Shown here: positions 1-12,340 of the stretch, piece after piece
How the letters are laid out: each line of letters begins with the position of its first letter
Numbering within the stretch: the first letter of the stretch is position 1
DNA from: Albula goreensis
Lineage: Eukaryota; Chordata; Actinopteri; Albuliformes; Albulidae
Reading direction: 5' to 3'
DNA: 64,000 bases
Assembly: GCA_022829145.1 (NCBI GenBank)
Contig: CM040746.1
Location: 27,774,832 to 27,838,831 of the forward strand
The notes under the pieces: generated by a model
The model's database searches: none
The model's input: only the letters and a program-made list of their open reading frames with translations
Told to the model about the DNA's origin: nothing
Position numbers and translations under genes: made by a program

Positions 1-2330
1 GATGGCAGGTTCTACATAATGACTTTTCTGGAATGGAGCTGTTTTACATTTGTATTTTTCGTGATTATGTTGAATAACAGTACTTTTCTTAAAGTCAAAT
101 GAATGAACCACAATGAAAAATAACCTTCATACGAATGTTTCCTTATTTGGTGCTTTGCATTATGCTCTCAGTAAATAATTGAATTATGTCTTATTCTTAG
201 AACAACTCAGCCACACAAATGTTTAGTCCTGCTTTATAGATAGCTTTGTACTTTGTAAGCAATGGATTTAGCTTGTAATCAACAAGAGAACCATTCTTTT
301 CAAGGAAAACAAGCATGTGATGTTTCTAATTGAACAGCAAATATTTAATTGAACAAATTCTGTAATGTTTGATGTTAAGGTTTGCCAGTGTTACCTTTTT
401 AATTCTCCCCATTATACAGAGCTACTGCCTGTGAATAGCCATTTAAACTCAGAAATCACTCCATTGCACAAGCCAGGAATGTCTTGTCAAGTGTGTGTGT
501 GTGATCTGAGTTTGAAAGCAGGAAGGTTACAGAAACAGTGAGCAAGGAAAATTGCAATTTTGTGAAGTCAATGATACATAATTCTGATTGCTATCTATTA
601 ATATACTGTTCCAGCCCAGAAGATAAGATCTTCACCTGTCCTCTTTCTGGTCCATTAATGGAAGATGTACATTGTCTCCACCCTTGTCTGAGTTGTGCTG
701 TTTTGTTTCCTTTGTTAAGCAATCAGCCAACATTAGGCTCTGATGCTTTCATTTCAACACTGTGGCCCAAAGTGTCCTCAAGGAAAATCTCAGACCTCAT
801 GGAAAAGATCAGATACAAATCAATAAAATTGAAAAAAGGCAGACTTCAGTCCCCTGAAGCTGGCTGTCTGGATGAAGCTGCTTTCATACCTAAATGTCTA
901 CATATGATTTCTAACCTCAAAGGCGAAATTACATCATAAAAAGGTATGTATGCAATTAAATTCTCCCTATTCACATTCCAGGAATTTAGTTAGGTCAACA
1001 AATGCAACTATTTTCTGTGCTATACAACCAATGATTTAATTTAAATGTGGTTCCATTTGTAATTTGGTTATGCCAGCAGGTGAAATCACTTGGATCCTAT
1101 TTTCTGTGTGGAAACTTACTGAAAATAAACCGAGGAGGTGAAAAGTTCAATTTAAAAACTTTAAGCCAAGCCCACATTGTGTTAGTATCATGTTTAAGGG
1201 TACAATTGTAGAAGTTTAGCCTTGATTGATCAGAAGAAATGAGCTGTAATAATCAGCATCCAGAGTGGGTCCTGAGGACAGTGCCTGAGAACCACCGACA
1301 ATGGCATTCCCAGGAGGGCCCGTTCCCTCGTAGGCATTGGTGCAATTTTTACATTTTTGGAAAAAGATGTGTACGATGAATCATCAAAAACACTGAATGT
1401 GATAATGTTGCTTCAGCAGGCAACCATATTAAATTTGCAGTCGTGCATGGTACAGCAGGAATGCTGCTGATTTTCAGAAAAAAAGCTTATCCTTATGCAC
1501 ACAATGAACTAAAGATAGTGGAAAACGCCTCACAGTATGTTCCTAGAATGTCACATGTTGCAGTCACATTTTCTGACATCTGCAGAGACATGTTGTTCAT
1601 CCAAACATGGAATAAAGGCAACAGTGATCATGCAACGCTTTAAATACTCCACTATGCAAGGCTCCTGTGTTAAAAACGTGATGAAGAATGTGACATCCCA
1701 GTTACTATTCCAAGTTTAAGCAATATGGTTCCACATTCCAGTCTTCCAGAGCTGTGAGGCCTTCTGGCCATTTTTAAGTGTCATGAAGGGAATCACTATG
1801 GAGAGAACTTTGATGCATCTGAAAGATTTTCATTTAGAGTTCAGACATGTAAAACACCACTTTCAGGTTTGAAATGATCTGTAGCTTTCCATTTTCATAT
1901 TCAAGTTTACTTTGAAATGACATATCTACATCAGTGCTACACACTACATTAGAAATACAGTCAAGACTAGACAGATCAACAACATCAAATCCTCATATTC
2001 ACTTTTTTTTTTACCAAAACTTGACACATTAAATTTAAACAATGTGAATATCAGGGTGGTCACCAACAAGGGAAATACTCTGTTCCCTTTCAGGATTCTG
2101 CCATTCAATTTGAGGCAAGCCAATTTAGGAGCGCCTGGAAAACATGAATAGAATTTCCCATTTCATCCTCTGCCAAACTGTTTAGTCCACCAGGAAACTG
2201 CAGACTTAAAATAATGTACTAAATTCTCATTTCAGACAGTGATCGTTGTGGATAAGACATAGAATTTGGTTGATTTTATGAAAACAGGCACCTGAACTCG
2301 TATGCAGAATGAGGAAGACAATGCATGGGA
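1..2330. other. Intergenic, no gene recognised
   Basis: AT-rich spacer beyond the 3' end of cfl1. The longest open frame (plus, 538-939) starts at GTG, resembles no family I know and has no convincing splice context, so I do not call it. A pure A tract lies just to the right at about 2575-2602. Nothing else could be supported. Confidence 0.6.
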
Positions 2331-3195
2331 GGAGGTATTTAAGTGCGTTTTTTTTTTATTAGAGATAAGGAGACGATACAAAACATCCACCTTCAGTCCA
2401 GCACCCCTTCAACTCTGTACACAGGCTGTTCCACTGCGTCACTCCCCCTCTTATTACACCATTCATTTCAGTAACCCATTCTGACACTTCATTTTTATCA
2501 GCTTTTGTTGTCCTACAAGGAATGTGTTTGTTCTTCATATCAACAACGGTTTGTTTCAGTCAGAAAAATGCAAAACAAAAAAAAAAAAAAAAAAAAAAAA
2601 AAACTGGAATCATAAAAAGTTGTGGAATCTGAGTGTCTGGGAGTAAAGACAAAGAATGCAATTAAAAATGTTCCCGAAAAAGATCATATGCACCTCTTGT
2701 TCAGTTGCAATTACTTTTGTGAAGTGTTGTTACCGCTAGCCTTTGCTACACATACATGCTAATAACAGAACTAGAAGTTTGGCAAATTATAATTGTACAA
2801 TTAAGTTTGAACAGTATTCTGCAACATTCAAGTCTGAATTAATGGTTGACACGTAGTCCCCCCCCACCCCCTCCTTCATTACACCACCACTCAACTGGAA
2901 CCCAGAACGAACAAAAACCTGTCTTCAAACTTCTTCATTTTAGCATGTGTATTATCATCCTTCATCAATTTTTCAGTCTTTTTTTTTTTAAATCACATCT
3001 TTGTGTGTTTTGTTCTTCTTCATTGTCTGAATTGGAATGATAGCCTGATATTCTGAATTGTCAGACTTACAGCCTCCCCCCACCCCCACCCCTCCCAAAC
3101 CCACCCTCACCTTTTCCTGTCATATTGGAATGAACAGCCAATCCCCTCACACCATTTATATACTGGTAGGCCTCATTTGAAGCCTGGGACTAGAT
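2331..3195 (-). other. cfl1: Probable 3'UTR of cfl1
   Basis: Sequence directly downstream of the cfl1 stop codon on the minus strand. The first good poly(A) signal in that direction is AATAAA (TTTATT on the plus strand at 2355-2360), which would give a 3'UTR of about 0.85 kb. It holds an A-rich tract on the plus strand (about 2575-2602) and pyrimidine-rich stretches at 2857-2875 and 3072-3098. The end is inferred from the signal only. Confidence 0.5.
2355..2360 (-). terminator. cfl1: Candidate poly(A) signal of cfl1
   Basis: Reads AATAAA on the minus strand, about 840 bases after the cfl1 stop. It is the canonical hexamer nearest the stop that I found. It was chosen by position and motif only, without transcript evidence. 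Confidence 0.45.
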
Positions 3196-6100
3196 TTATA
3201 GCGGACTTCCTTCAAGAGTGACAACTGACGAGCCCCCAAGTTTCTCTGCAAGGGTACGCCTTTCCTTGATGTCTTCAAAACCGTTCACTTGCCACTCGTG
3301 CTTAATACCTGCAATTCAGTTGGAGATGAAATTCAATTAGCAGAGTCGCCTGTCATTCTGAAACACTCAATATGGTAGTATTTCCTGCATGTCCTCAGCA
3401 CCCACACTGAGATACTGTCGAGGTACTAAGATGAGCAATTTCTGGACACATCGTGTTACAATAAATAGGCAGTGTCACATGACAATTATACACAAGGATT
3501 CTTGGGAGCAGTAGGAGTGGCACAAAATCAGTCTCCTGTACAAGTATACAGGCTTGTCATGTCATACCACGTAGGGACAAAAGCAGTATTCATCCTTATC
3601 AACTTATCAATACTTTCCCGAAAAATGTCACATTGTACACAAATGGTATGGTCAAGAGCAGGAACAGCAATGAAATAAACCGTTTCAACAGACTGATCAA
3701 AGACAAAATCCCCATCTTCAAACATGCCACTCACCTGTGAATTTTTTCTTGATGGCATCCTTAGAGCTAGCATAGATCATCTTGCTCTTCAGTGGGGCAC
3801 TATCTGGAGCCCTGAAACAGCACAAAAGCAGGAAACTAATTAGGGGTTTATGCCATTATTGGTCAAAACCCCTTCATCTGACAAACATGGAATGAGACTT
3901 CATTGTTGATAAACATTAATATCCATTACTATACACTTGGTATTTAAACAAAAATTCTCCAAAAGGTCTCCTCATGACTCCAATACCATGCCATTCTGGG
4001 GGGGGAAAGGAAAAAAAAAAAAAAAAACATGTGGCATAAAAATTGCAAATGGACATTTCAAATTGGCATGAACTGCAAAGTCCAAGAGACAGCAATTGGT
4101 AAACGTCTAATTAGACAACATATTTCAGACCACATGCAACTTCTCTGAGTAGTAGCGGTAGCTTCAAGCTCAGTGCAGAAGTATTTAGATTGGGCTGGGT
4201 GAACTAATAGATTAAGGTCTTGGGAGGGGGGGGTCTCCTTGAAGCAACTCACAACAGAGTTACTTCCTTCCCAGACTATACAAGTGAATTCAGCTGTAAA
4301 GGGTTCATGCACAACCTGAACAAGTTTTTGATACTGCCTTACCATGTCTTACATGGTTTGTCACTGCTTACAATGTAGCAACAGTGCAGGGTGAGCACAG
4401 CTGCCCTTTTCACCATGCTGAGTGTCAATGGCACATACAATGAGGTTGAAGTAGGTACCACTGTATTGGATACCAATATTTCCTGCATCATTGTTTCGGA
4501 AACCCCTCAGGTTCTGCAGAATACCGTTGAGAGTAAACCACTATAATCAGTAGGCCCCTGCTCCTACATAAACATCTGCATTTCCTGCAATAACAATCTA
4601 AACTCTAGCAGTACAGTAATACATTACATGCAAAACACCACACTAGGTAAGCCAATGGGTTAGATTAGAGCTATGACTACCTTCCTACCCATGTACTTTT
4701 AATTGGTAAAAATCTCTTACATTTGTTTAACCTTGAATGAAACCAAAATGGAACCATACCAAATATGAGTAGCAGTAAACAAATGGTAAAACTAGGTTTC
4801 TGATTGAAAAATAATTACTGATGTCTTTCTTCACATCTTTTTTCAGTAGAGCAGCACTGTACACTCACCAGAAGATGAAGACCAGGTCCTCCTTCTTTGT
4901 TTCCTTGGTCTCATAGGTGGCGTCATACAGGGCATAGCGGCAGTCATTGGGAGGCAGCAACTTGACAAAGTGCAGGTAAGGATCCTCGACGGTCTCGCCA
5001 ACATCACCCTGCAGGATCTCACGACCCTCCTCCAGAATGATGTGCTTTTTGTCTTCACTGAGGCAGAACATCACTGCCTTCTTCCTCTTCTTCTTCTCAT
5101 CCTCGTTGGCCTGTGCCTTGCGCACCTTCATCTCATTGAAGACTGTTACAACATCTTCTGTCACTGTAACTCCGGAGGCCTGCACAGAGGGAAGGAGTGA
5201 GGTAATATGGGCATTGAGCATGTGCTGCCAGTGTATTCCCTTGCATTACAGGTTGCATCAGGCTGAATAGCAGAACTGCTTCTGTCTGAGGAAAACTGAT
5301 ATGAACTTCCCAAATTCCACTTGTGCTGCTGTGGTTACAGAGGAGCCAGGAGTGGCCTCCTGCTTATTGGAGCAAGAAAGAATGCAACCTTCCAGGACAA
5401 CTGATAAAAGAAATCAATAGGAATCAATCAGTGTTGGCACCTACAATAAATCATCACTACCTGGAATACGAGCAGGAACTGCAGCAGCATACTCGATAAG
5501 CTGCAGGCGGCAGGAGAAAATCTGCTGCATTGTAAGACTGCAGCCCACCACGGTAAGCAAAGGCTTTTACTTTCCAATCCTATTCTGTAACATTCAGTGG
5601 AAGTAAACCACAGCACACCATTTTGTTGTCCTGAGATTCAAGGTTTAAAATTCTTACCAGTACTCAATCCAGCCTTCAGAAACTACACTATTCTCCCCAG
5701 CAGAAACTCACGGAATAATGCTTAACCTGCAGTGAATCCTTCCCCACACCACCGCCACAAGCGGAAAGTTCCAGCCTCGATCAGGGCATGAGCATGAGGG
5801 CATCACACATTCATCTTTGTGAAATAAAAGCTACTGGACAAGAACTACAGCAAAGTGGCTAAGTGTGCCCATATTTTGCCACCTGAACACCAGTACCACT
5901 GCCACCAAATATTTTCCTCATGGGAATTATGAGTACAGGTGCAAAACTGGCCAATGTGGCTTACCAGCCATAGAGTGCAGGGTGTGAAATGTATGCTACA
6001 GTATATACTGTGCAAAGTGACACATAAAGCAACAGCAAAGACTTAATTTCAAATGATGAATGAGCTACTGAACAAGTCGTACATGATCAGTATGCCATTT

Positions 6101-9100
6101 GGTGGACAATGGGTCTTCTGTTTAAAGAAAACCCTGCATATCACGGACTCACATTCACACAGTAAACTGACTTAAGTCTTCTGATTTTCATTAGCGTAGC
6201 TACATAACAGGAGTGAATCGCAGGTTGAGAAGTTCTGTGTGCATTTGGCCCATTTAACACCTGCCTAATCTCAGAAAAATTATTGGTAGGAATGGCATAC
6301 TCCATTATCTGTGAGCCTATCTACTTCATGCACTTAAATACAAATGTGTATCTGGATTCTTATTTGCTTCTCAATTGTGATGCAAAAGGAACAGACGCCC
6401 ATGCAAAACAAACTGATATCCATGTCATCCAACCTCAAAAAAAGCATTTCATTCACTGTGACCCATAGGGTCAATGTGTGTGAGGGGCACTGACCATTTA
6501 CTGTGAGTGTAAAGACATGTGGGCTTTCATAAGATCTTTGACAATTATTGTGCAATGGCAGAAGAGAAGAGGTATTACAGGAGGACAAGATTAATGCATG
6601 AGTAACCAAGCTCAAACACTAGCGGAAATATGCAAATATGGATACAGTTTGTTTTTCCTTTACTCCGGAAAAGTTGTCATTGATGCAGCTTTAAGGGGCA
6701 GTGCACCAAAATAAGATCACTTTCTCATCGTCCTCTAGTTGACAATTGACAATGTGCTGACCACGCTGTTGCCCACAAGACAACCATTTAGCTGTGTCAT
6801 GAAAGGACAGCTGTTAACATTTCATTTCACTCCAATGCAACCCAAAATACATTTTTAAATGCTGAAATGATACTCAATTGCAACATATAGCTCTCAAATA
6901 ACCCATGAGTGGGCAAAAACCTAACTTCAGAATACTTGAATTTAAAACATTTGAAAGTGGTTCTGCTTTTCCTTATGTGGAAAAACAAGTCATTTTTAAG
7001 TGCACTCCATGAAGGTCCAATAATTATTCAATGTAACTGGTTTGACTTCACATTTTCACATTGCGACCAACACCCAATGGAATTGAATTTATCAACAATA
7101 AATTCAATTCAAAATTGATTTTTCTTCCAGTGAACCACCTCATCAACAAAGTATTTTCTGAAGCAGCTCAGTCAGTGAAGCTGCCCTGAGCAGCTGAATG
7201 TGTATACATTCCTCCCTTCTTATTCTGCAGGATAACTGCTGCTACTAGTGCTAGAATCATAACATCCATGACATGGTCCACTCCCATTCCCCTTTATAAA
7301 AATGCATACATAACATAAATAGTGCTCAGAAACTAATCACAGATAGAAAGCTCCACAAGTGCAGAAATGACTCAGGAAGCAGGTATCATGGACTTATGCC
7401 CAAGAGCCAGTTAAGGTTACACCCTTTCTGGCCTCAATGTAAAAGACTTTTCTTCTCTTAGGAACAGACACTTCTTTCTTCCTGTCATAAAATGCCACGG
7501 AATGTCTCCAAAAGTCAAGGTTCAGGCAACAACAACATACTCCACTTCTCATGGACAGGCAAGTCTGGCACACAATCACAGGACACAACTCAACACAAAA
7601 GATACTTAACACAGAACTATACTGTTTATTTACCATTTAAAAGCATGCATGTCCACATTACTACAGCATTAGCAAAGTCCAGCTTCTGGAAAGTTTTTTA
7701 TGTGAGATTACCCAAACAGATCTAACTTGGGTTCAGAATCCTTCAGTAATTCTTTTCAAATTCACCAAAAACAAAATATCTGCCACACAGCAGTAGACCT
7801 AACAAAGAAAAACTGAGGTCATTACAAGGTCTACTGTATTCAGAGATGAATGGGTCCCACATTTTTAAATAAAGCTACATAAAGTAATGAGCAATGCTGG
7901 GTAATGACTGTTTATAACCAAACATGATTAGCCAGTAATAAACTCACTTCTACACGTTTGACCCTCCCCCCAGCTACTATCCCAAACCTTACAAATATAC
8001 TTTGGATATCACTACAGATAGGAGAGGGCAATGGGCCACCCTCCCATTGCACTATCGGAATTGATTTTGTTAGTTTATGCCGAGTCAGGCATTGACCGAG
8101 TTAAGGGATTTTACCCTGCTCCATTACTTGGAGCGTCATTTAATTGTAAGTGCAAAAGTAAATTAGGTGCAAATATTAACTTACTCCAACCATTCTTAGC
8201 TTCCACAGTCGTTGTAACCAACTGCCAAACTAAACAATTTGATGGACTGAAGATGGCTTAAGAGCGACTTGTGACATAATGTAGGATAAAGTTCAGCAGT
8301 TTTCCTTGAGTACTTAACTTTCAAAAACATTACAAACCCATTACGTATCTTTTACATAAATTCTTATATTAATAGGAGATCATTCCCACCGCATTTATCA
8401 ACTCAAACCACCACGCCCGGTACAGTGCACCAAAATAATCTGCGACACCTAAAAAAATATATATATATATTATGAGTCCAATGTTACCCATACCGGAACC
8501 GGTATTTCCTTTATCAAAACACACGCCTAAATGGCCAACTAGGCCGTAACAGAGGCCACATGCGCTGACAAACAGGGTAATTTACTTTATCAAATGCAAT
8601 ACTTCAGCACAATATGGTTCGTTTATGAAACGCTACATAGTAGTAACATGAACATTACACTGGTCCTACTCAACTACGAGCCATGAGATTTTTAGACAAG
8701 ACTTCAGACAAAGGAAGAGGGAGGGGTGAAGGAATGGAACACGGGCACTCGCCAATGAAACGGTCACGCTTAATATTCCTTTAAGAAGGACAACATTCTA
8801 TGAATGTAATACCACCGGCTCCCAAACTAACATTTACAGCTACTCTATTGTAAGTATTCCCATTGGTAGCGTTAATAAGATTGTCTGCAGAGAAAAATGA
8901 AACCACACTTACTAATGCAAAAAGGGCATGATAGAAACCCTGAAATAGGAACGAACAGGAATACTGTCAACTTTCTAACTACAACACCGTTGGCACATAA
9001 CGCAGGCTAAAAACCGCATGAATTTAGATTGCCTCCGATGTTAGTGGTAGCTGGCTAGTTCTCCGCAACGACGACGCGCCATTGGCTCTGTTTGTCAAAG

Positions 9101-10390
9101 TTGCTGCGTAGAACCAGGAAGGAACGTCGGCCAAACAGCCCACACTCGAGCCTCCGGCTACAAATTTTTGCGAGCTAACGGTATTCCAGTCGTCGGTTGA
9201 CCTGGTAGATTCACCAACTGAGGCCGGCTACAATCAGATCATTGATAGTCTAATAACGCGAAGCGACAGCAAAATGTGCATATTTAGAATATTTAAGCAC
9301 AACAGAAAAAATCTTAAACTGAAATCTAGGGTGGGGCAAAATGCAGTATACTCCACCAAGTGTTAAACCGACTGCAAAATGATTTAGCTCTCGTACGACT
9401 TACAACGGACAAAAAGTAAAATGCAGTGAGCAACAAGGTTAGATTAAATTGTGCTAAACGTGAGCCACTAGAGATAAGAAACAAGCCACTATTAGCCATT
9501 TATCATGGTGCGGCATTTTCAATGGCTAGCATGCTAATACTAGCCAATTATCTACTAGCAACCTACCAAAGCAGCTAACGGTTTATGACAATGCCAGCCA
9601 TCCATTCATGTCTGCTTGGCAAGCTAGGTAGTTAGCCAGCCAGCCAGCCATGTTAAGTGGAGACAAAGGATCAGTGGATCACAATCTGAAGAGAAATGTT
9701 TTAAATTCAAAGCGTAGTTCGTATAAAGACTGCTCGTTCTGGTGTGCTAATAGCAAGCAAACTACCCCACGAACAATGAACCATCCTGGAGAGGGGGGAC
9801 GTTGGCTAACTTAACTTCGCTTGACGGTCATTAGTAAACTTAGTTAGCATGGTTTGCTTGCCAAGCATATTAGTTTGATAAATTGCAAAGTAGAGCGGCT
9901 GGCTGACATTAGGCCGGAGATGACAGTAATAATGGGTGAAGGAAATGGCGCCAGTTATTTTTTGGGTCGTTTTGTCGATTCCCCAAGCTCAACGACATCC
10001 CTTACTGAGTCTAGCTCGAAAAGGAGCGGGGATGGAAAGAATGCACCCAAAACGCAGTCCTTTGAGGGTGACGAGAGGCTGAGTCAAACGGTAACTCCAA
10101 CCATGGTTATAGAATAAACTGACGAACAAAATATTACAGGGTGGTGGCGATTTCTTTTCAGCATTTGCTAGCGAAACACACTGGCAAGCTAGCTATCTAA
10201 CGTTAGTTGAAAAGCTATTGTAAGAACTGGGCAGCGTTATGCATGTATGCCAGAAAGTCCGCTAACTGTCTACAATAACAGTAAAAAACACATAGCTGCC
10301 ATAATCCTTACTAATCTGTAATATAAGGATACTATGTAATCAATAAAAATGGGAACCACATATTGGCTAAAATGTTGCTGCACATACCAT
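3196..10390 (-). CDS. cfl1: Cofilin-1, actin-depolymerising factor
   Basis: ADF/cofilin binds actin monomers and filaments in cytoplasm and nucleus and severs or depolymerises filaments. Coding exons on the minus strand: 10388-10390 (ATG only), 4869-5179, 3735-3811 and 3196-3308, all with GT..AG borders; phases join to 167 residues (family about 165-166). An ATG-only first exon is the usual cofilin layout. Visible hallmarks: Ser3 in MASG (LIM-kinase phosphosite), the nuclear-localisation stretch KKRKKA, the conserved [15 protein letters not shown] core, and the long actin-binding helix with [18 protein letters not shown]. Features such as [22 protein letters not shown] and [12 protein letters not shown] favour cfl1 over muscle cfl2. 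Intron 1 is 5.2 kb. The start exon is inferred from ATG followed by a good donor (GTATGT) next to a GC-rich promoter; another ATG-GT at 11544-11546 has a weak donor. The upstream neighbour is atl3, in the same direction. Confidence 0.9.
9932..10117 (+). other. Uncharacterised open frame, possible first exon
   Basis: A short plus-strand frame inside cfl1 intron 1, starting at an ATG with A at -3 and G at +4 and running to TAA. The residues are polar and Ser/Thr/Lys-rich after an initial [14 protein letters not shown], which looks less random than its surroundings. A GTAACT donor-like site at about 10090 would cut it to some 53 residues. I recognise no family, and I found no clear second exon on the plus strand before atl3. 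It may be a chance frame in promoter-proximal DNA. Confidence 0.2.
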
Positions 10391-10560
10391 GGTCGTATCT
10401 CAGTGTGTGTCGGCGTCTGGATCGGAATTGAATGAACAGGGATGAGGTCCTTTTCGCACACACTAGATACACCACACGGACGCGCCCCACTGCGCGCGAC
10501 TATAACGGGGATGGGGGGAGCATCCGGGGAACACGATCACGCGCTTAAACTAGAGGATAA
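10391..10560 (-). promoter_or_regulatory. cfl1: cfl1 promoter and 5'UTR
   Basis: GC- and CpG-rich block upstream of the ATG-only exon, unlike the AT-rich flanks. On the minus strand it holds GC-box-like GGGGCGCG near 10480 and a TATA-like GTTATAG near 10500. The start of transcription is not known; the assignment rests on composition and on its place just 5' of the inferred first coding exon. Confidence 0.5.
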
Positions 10561-11589
10561 CGGGAATTGAGGTTCCTGTAATTATTTGGACTACCAAGAA
10601 CAATACTGAATTCAGAAATACTGTTATAATCCACAGCGTGATTTTTTTTTCTTTTTTATTACTTTTATTTGGGTGTTTATGAATTCTAAAACTTAAGGAT
10701 TTTAAATAGCTGAATTGGAGCACAATATATTGCCGATAGAAAGGAATGTTTCATGCTTACACCCCATACAATACCCCCAGAGTGCTAGCAAATTCCCATT
10801 GAGCAACATAGTAATTTAGCAAAAAAAAAAAAAAAACCCACTAATTTAGCAAAAATCTATGGCAAGCGGTGGGAAGGAAATGTTAGGACATTTTATAACC
10901 ACTTTGAGAAAGGTTTAGAGATTTCTTTGACAGGAAATAGTTGCAATGAATGAACACACTTAGAGAGACCTTTCTGTTCTGTTCAGTATGCTTTATATAT
11001 GTGAGGCTTTGCAATGACAATTCTCTGCCTGACAAAACAGTCATGCATTGTATTTTTTATACATGAATTGATGATACAATATTGATATCAAAAGACAAAA
11101 GCAATCAGGTAAATTTTATTTAGATGTATTTTATTGATACTCAAAATGAATTGTACCTTAATAACGATGCTATCAAATACTTGGTACTGATAAATTTGCC
11201 AAGTGTCAACATTTTTGAGGGCTAGAGCTTACATCAATACAGAGAGCAAACAGAGTGTCTTTGTCACATGATAACAGCAGAGAAGTAAATGTAATGACAT
11301 AGCACTTTTACTAGAAGAACTGACTTGCAGTTTCTGTCCATATTTGTTGCATTCCACTGCATTTACCAATAAGCAAGCAACTTCAATGGATACACCCCAA
11401 GACCTTCATTACCCTCCCTCTGTTCTCTGAGGGAGCTCTGAGCAGTAACACTGCATCGTTACCCTTATGTTGTTGTAACAACGACTGTCTTCGGACAGAC
11501 GGTCCAACGCAGCTACAGCTTGGGCGACTGTTCGTCATTGTACCATGTCATCGTCAGTCTCTCTCAGTCGCTCTGAGGCTAGCTGAACT

Positions 11590-11609
11590 CGCTTCCAAAT
11601 AAGGAAGCG
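11590..11609. promoter_or_regulatory. Palindromic SRF CArG box with flanking ETS sites
   Basis: CGCTTCC, a 6-base AT core and GGAAGCG form a perfect inverted repeat with 7-base arms. The centre is a consensus CArG box, CCAAATAAGG (11595-11604), and each arm carries an ETS core (GGAAG). SRF with ETS-family ternary complex factors uses this layout at serum-response promoters. The cfl1 start codon lies about 1.2 kb away; cofilin is a known SRF/MRTF target in mammals, so cfl1 is the likely client, by inference. Confidence 0.55.
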
Positions 11610-11676
11610 AATGGTGGCGGCGATGCGCGCGCTTCACCCTCCTCGCGCACACTAGGAGGCACGGCTGTGCCGATCG

Positions 11677-11686
11677 CCATATAAGG
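11677..11686. promoter_or_regulatory. Second consensus CArG box
   Basis: CCATATAAGG fits CC(A/T)6GG exactly and lies 72 bases from the palindromic CArG element. It could also be read as a TATA-like element. Two perfect CArG boxes this close, in a CpG-rich patch, suggest an SRF-responsive promoter or enhancer. Confidence 0.5.
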
Positions 11687-12340
11687 CAATAAGGGTATTT
11701 CATTTCTACAGCGAAATTCATTCAGTGCGAGAGAGGGAGCATAGGAGAGCGGAAAAGAGAAGCGAGACAGAATTCAGACAGAGGTGGAGAAAAGGGAGGA
11801 GGAACAGAGAAAGGGCCAGACAAAGTACAAAGAGGGAGGGGCAAAGAACAGTCGAGCTGTTAGTAAATGACTGGATAAGGCATCTTCATTTTATCCGTTT
11901 TAAACGACCCTTCTGACATGCTGTTCCTTCACAATGTTTACAATGTAGAATTATGTGAATGAACAATCAGGTCAAGCTCTTGTGTGTAGCATCTCCAAAT
12001 AAAGCTTGTTTATCAAATATTAACGAATTACCTGAGACCATAGGGAACTTAAAACAAAACAATGGGCAGGTATGTTGCTGCTAACGTCATAGCGAAGTGT
12101 ACTATTTGCAGGTCACCACAGAAATACAAAATTGATTTAAAAAATGATGGAAGATCGGATTGAACCAATGTTTACAAGTTAGTGCTACCATCAAGCGGGC
12201 GGATAAAGATACTGCACCACACGTCACAGCGAAATTAACCGACGTGATATTACACCATAGTTCAAAATGCTCCTGGGATGGCTTGTATACAAAAAGAAAC
12301 AACACAAGTATCAATGCGGAGATTGCCAAGAGCTCAGCAA

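Larger units (their letters stand above)
10561..12340. other. cfl1-atl3 spacer
   Basis: Mostly AT-rich non-coding DNA. The exception is 11400-11720, which is CpG-richer and carries the SRF/ETS elements listed separately; purine-rich DNA with an open frame of Arg/Glu repeats follows (11725-11916) and looks like low complexity, not a gene. An A run lies at about 10820-10836. Confidence 0.5.

Noticed and set aside
538-939. 133-residue open frame near the left edge
   Set aside because: It starts at GTG, has no recognisable domain, no splice or promoter context and lies in AT-rich DNA.
10388-11546. ATG-GT at 11544-11546 as the cfl1 start exon
   Set aside because: Its donor GTACAA is weak, whereas 10388-10390 is followed by GTATGT and sits by a GC-rich promoter; it is kept only as an alternative.
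11725-11916. Arg/Glu-rich frame after the CArG boxes
   Set aside because: Composition follows from purine-rich low-complexity DNA; no conserved motif and no splice support.
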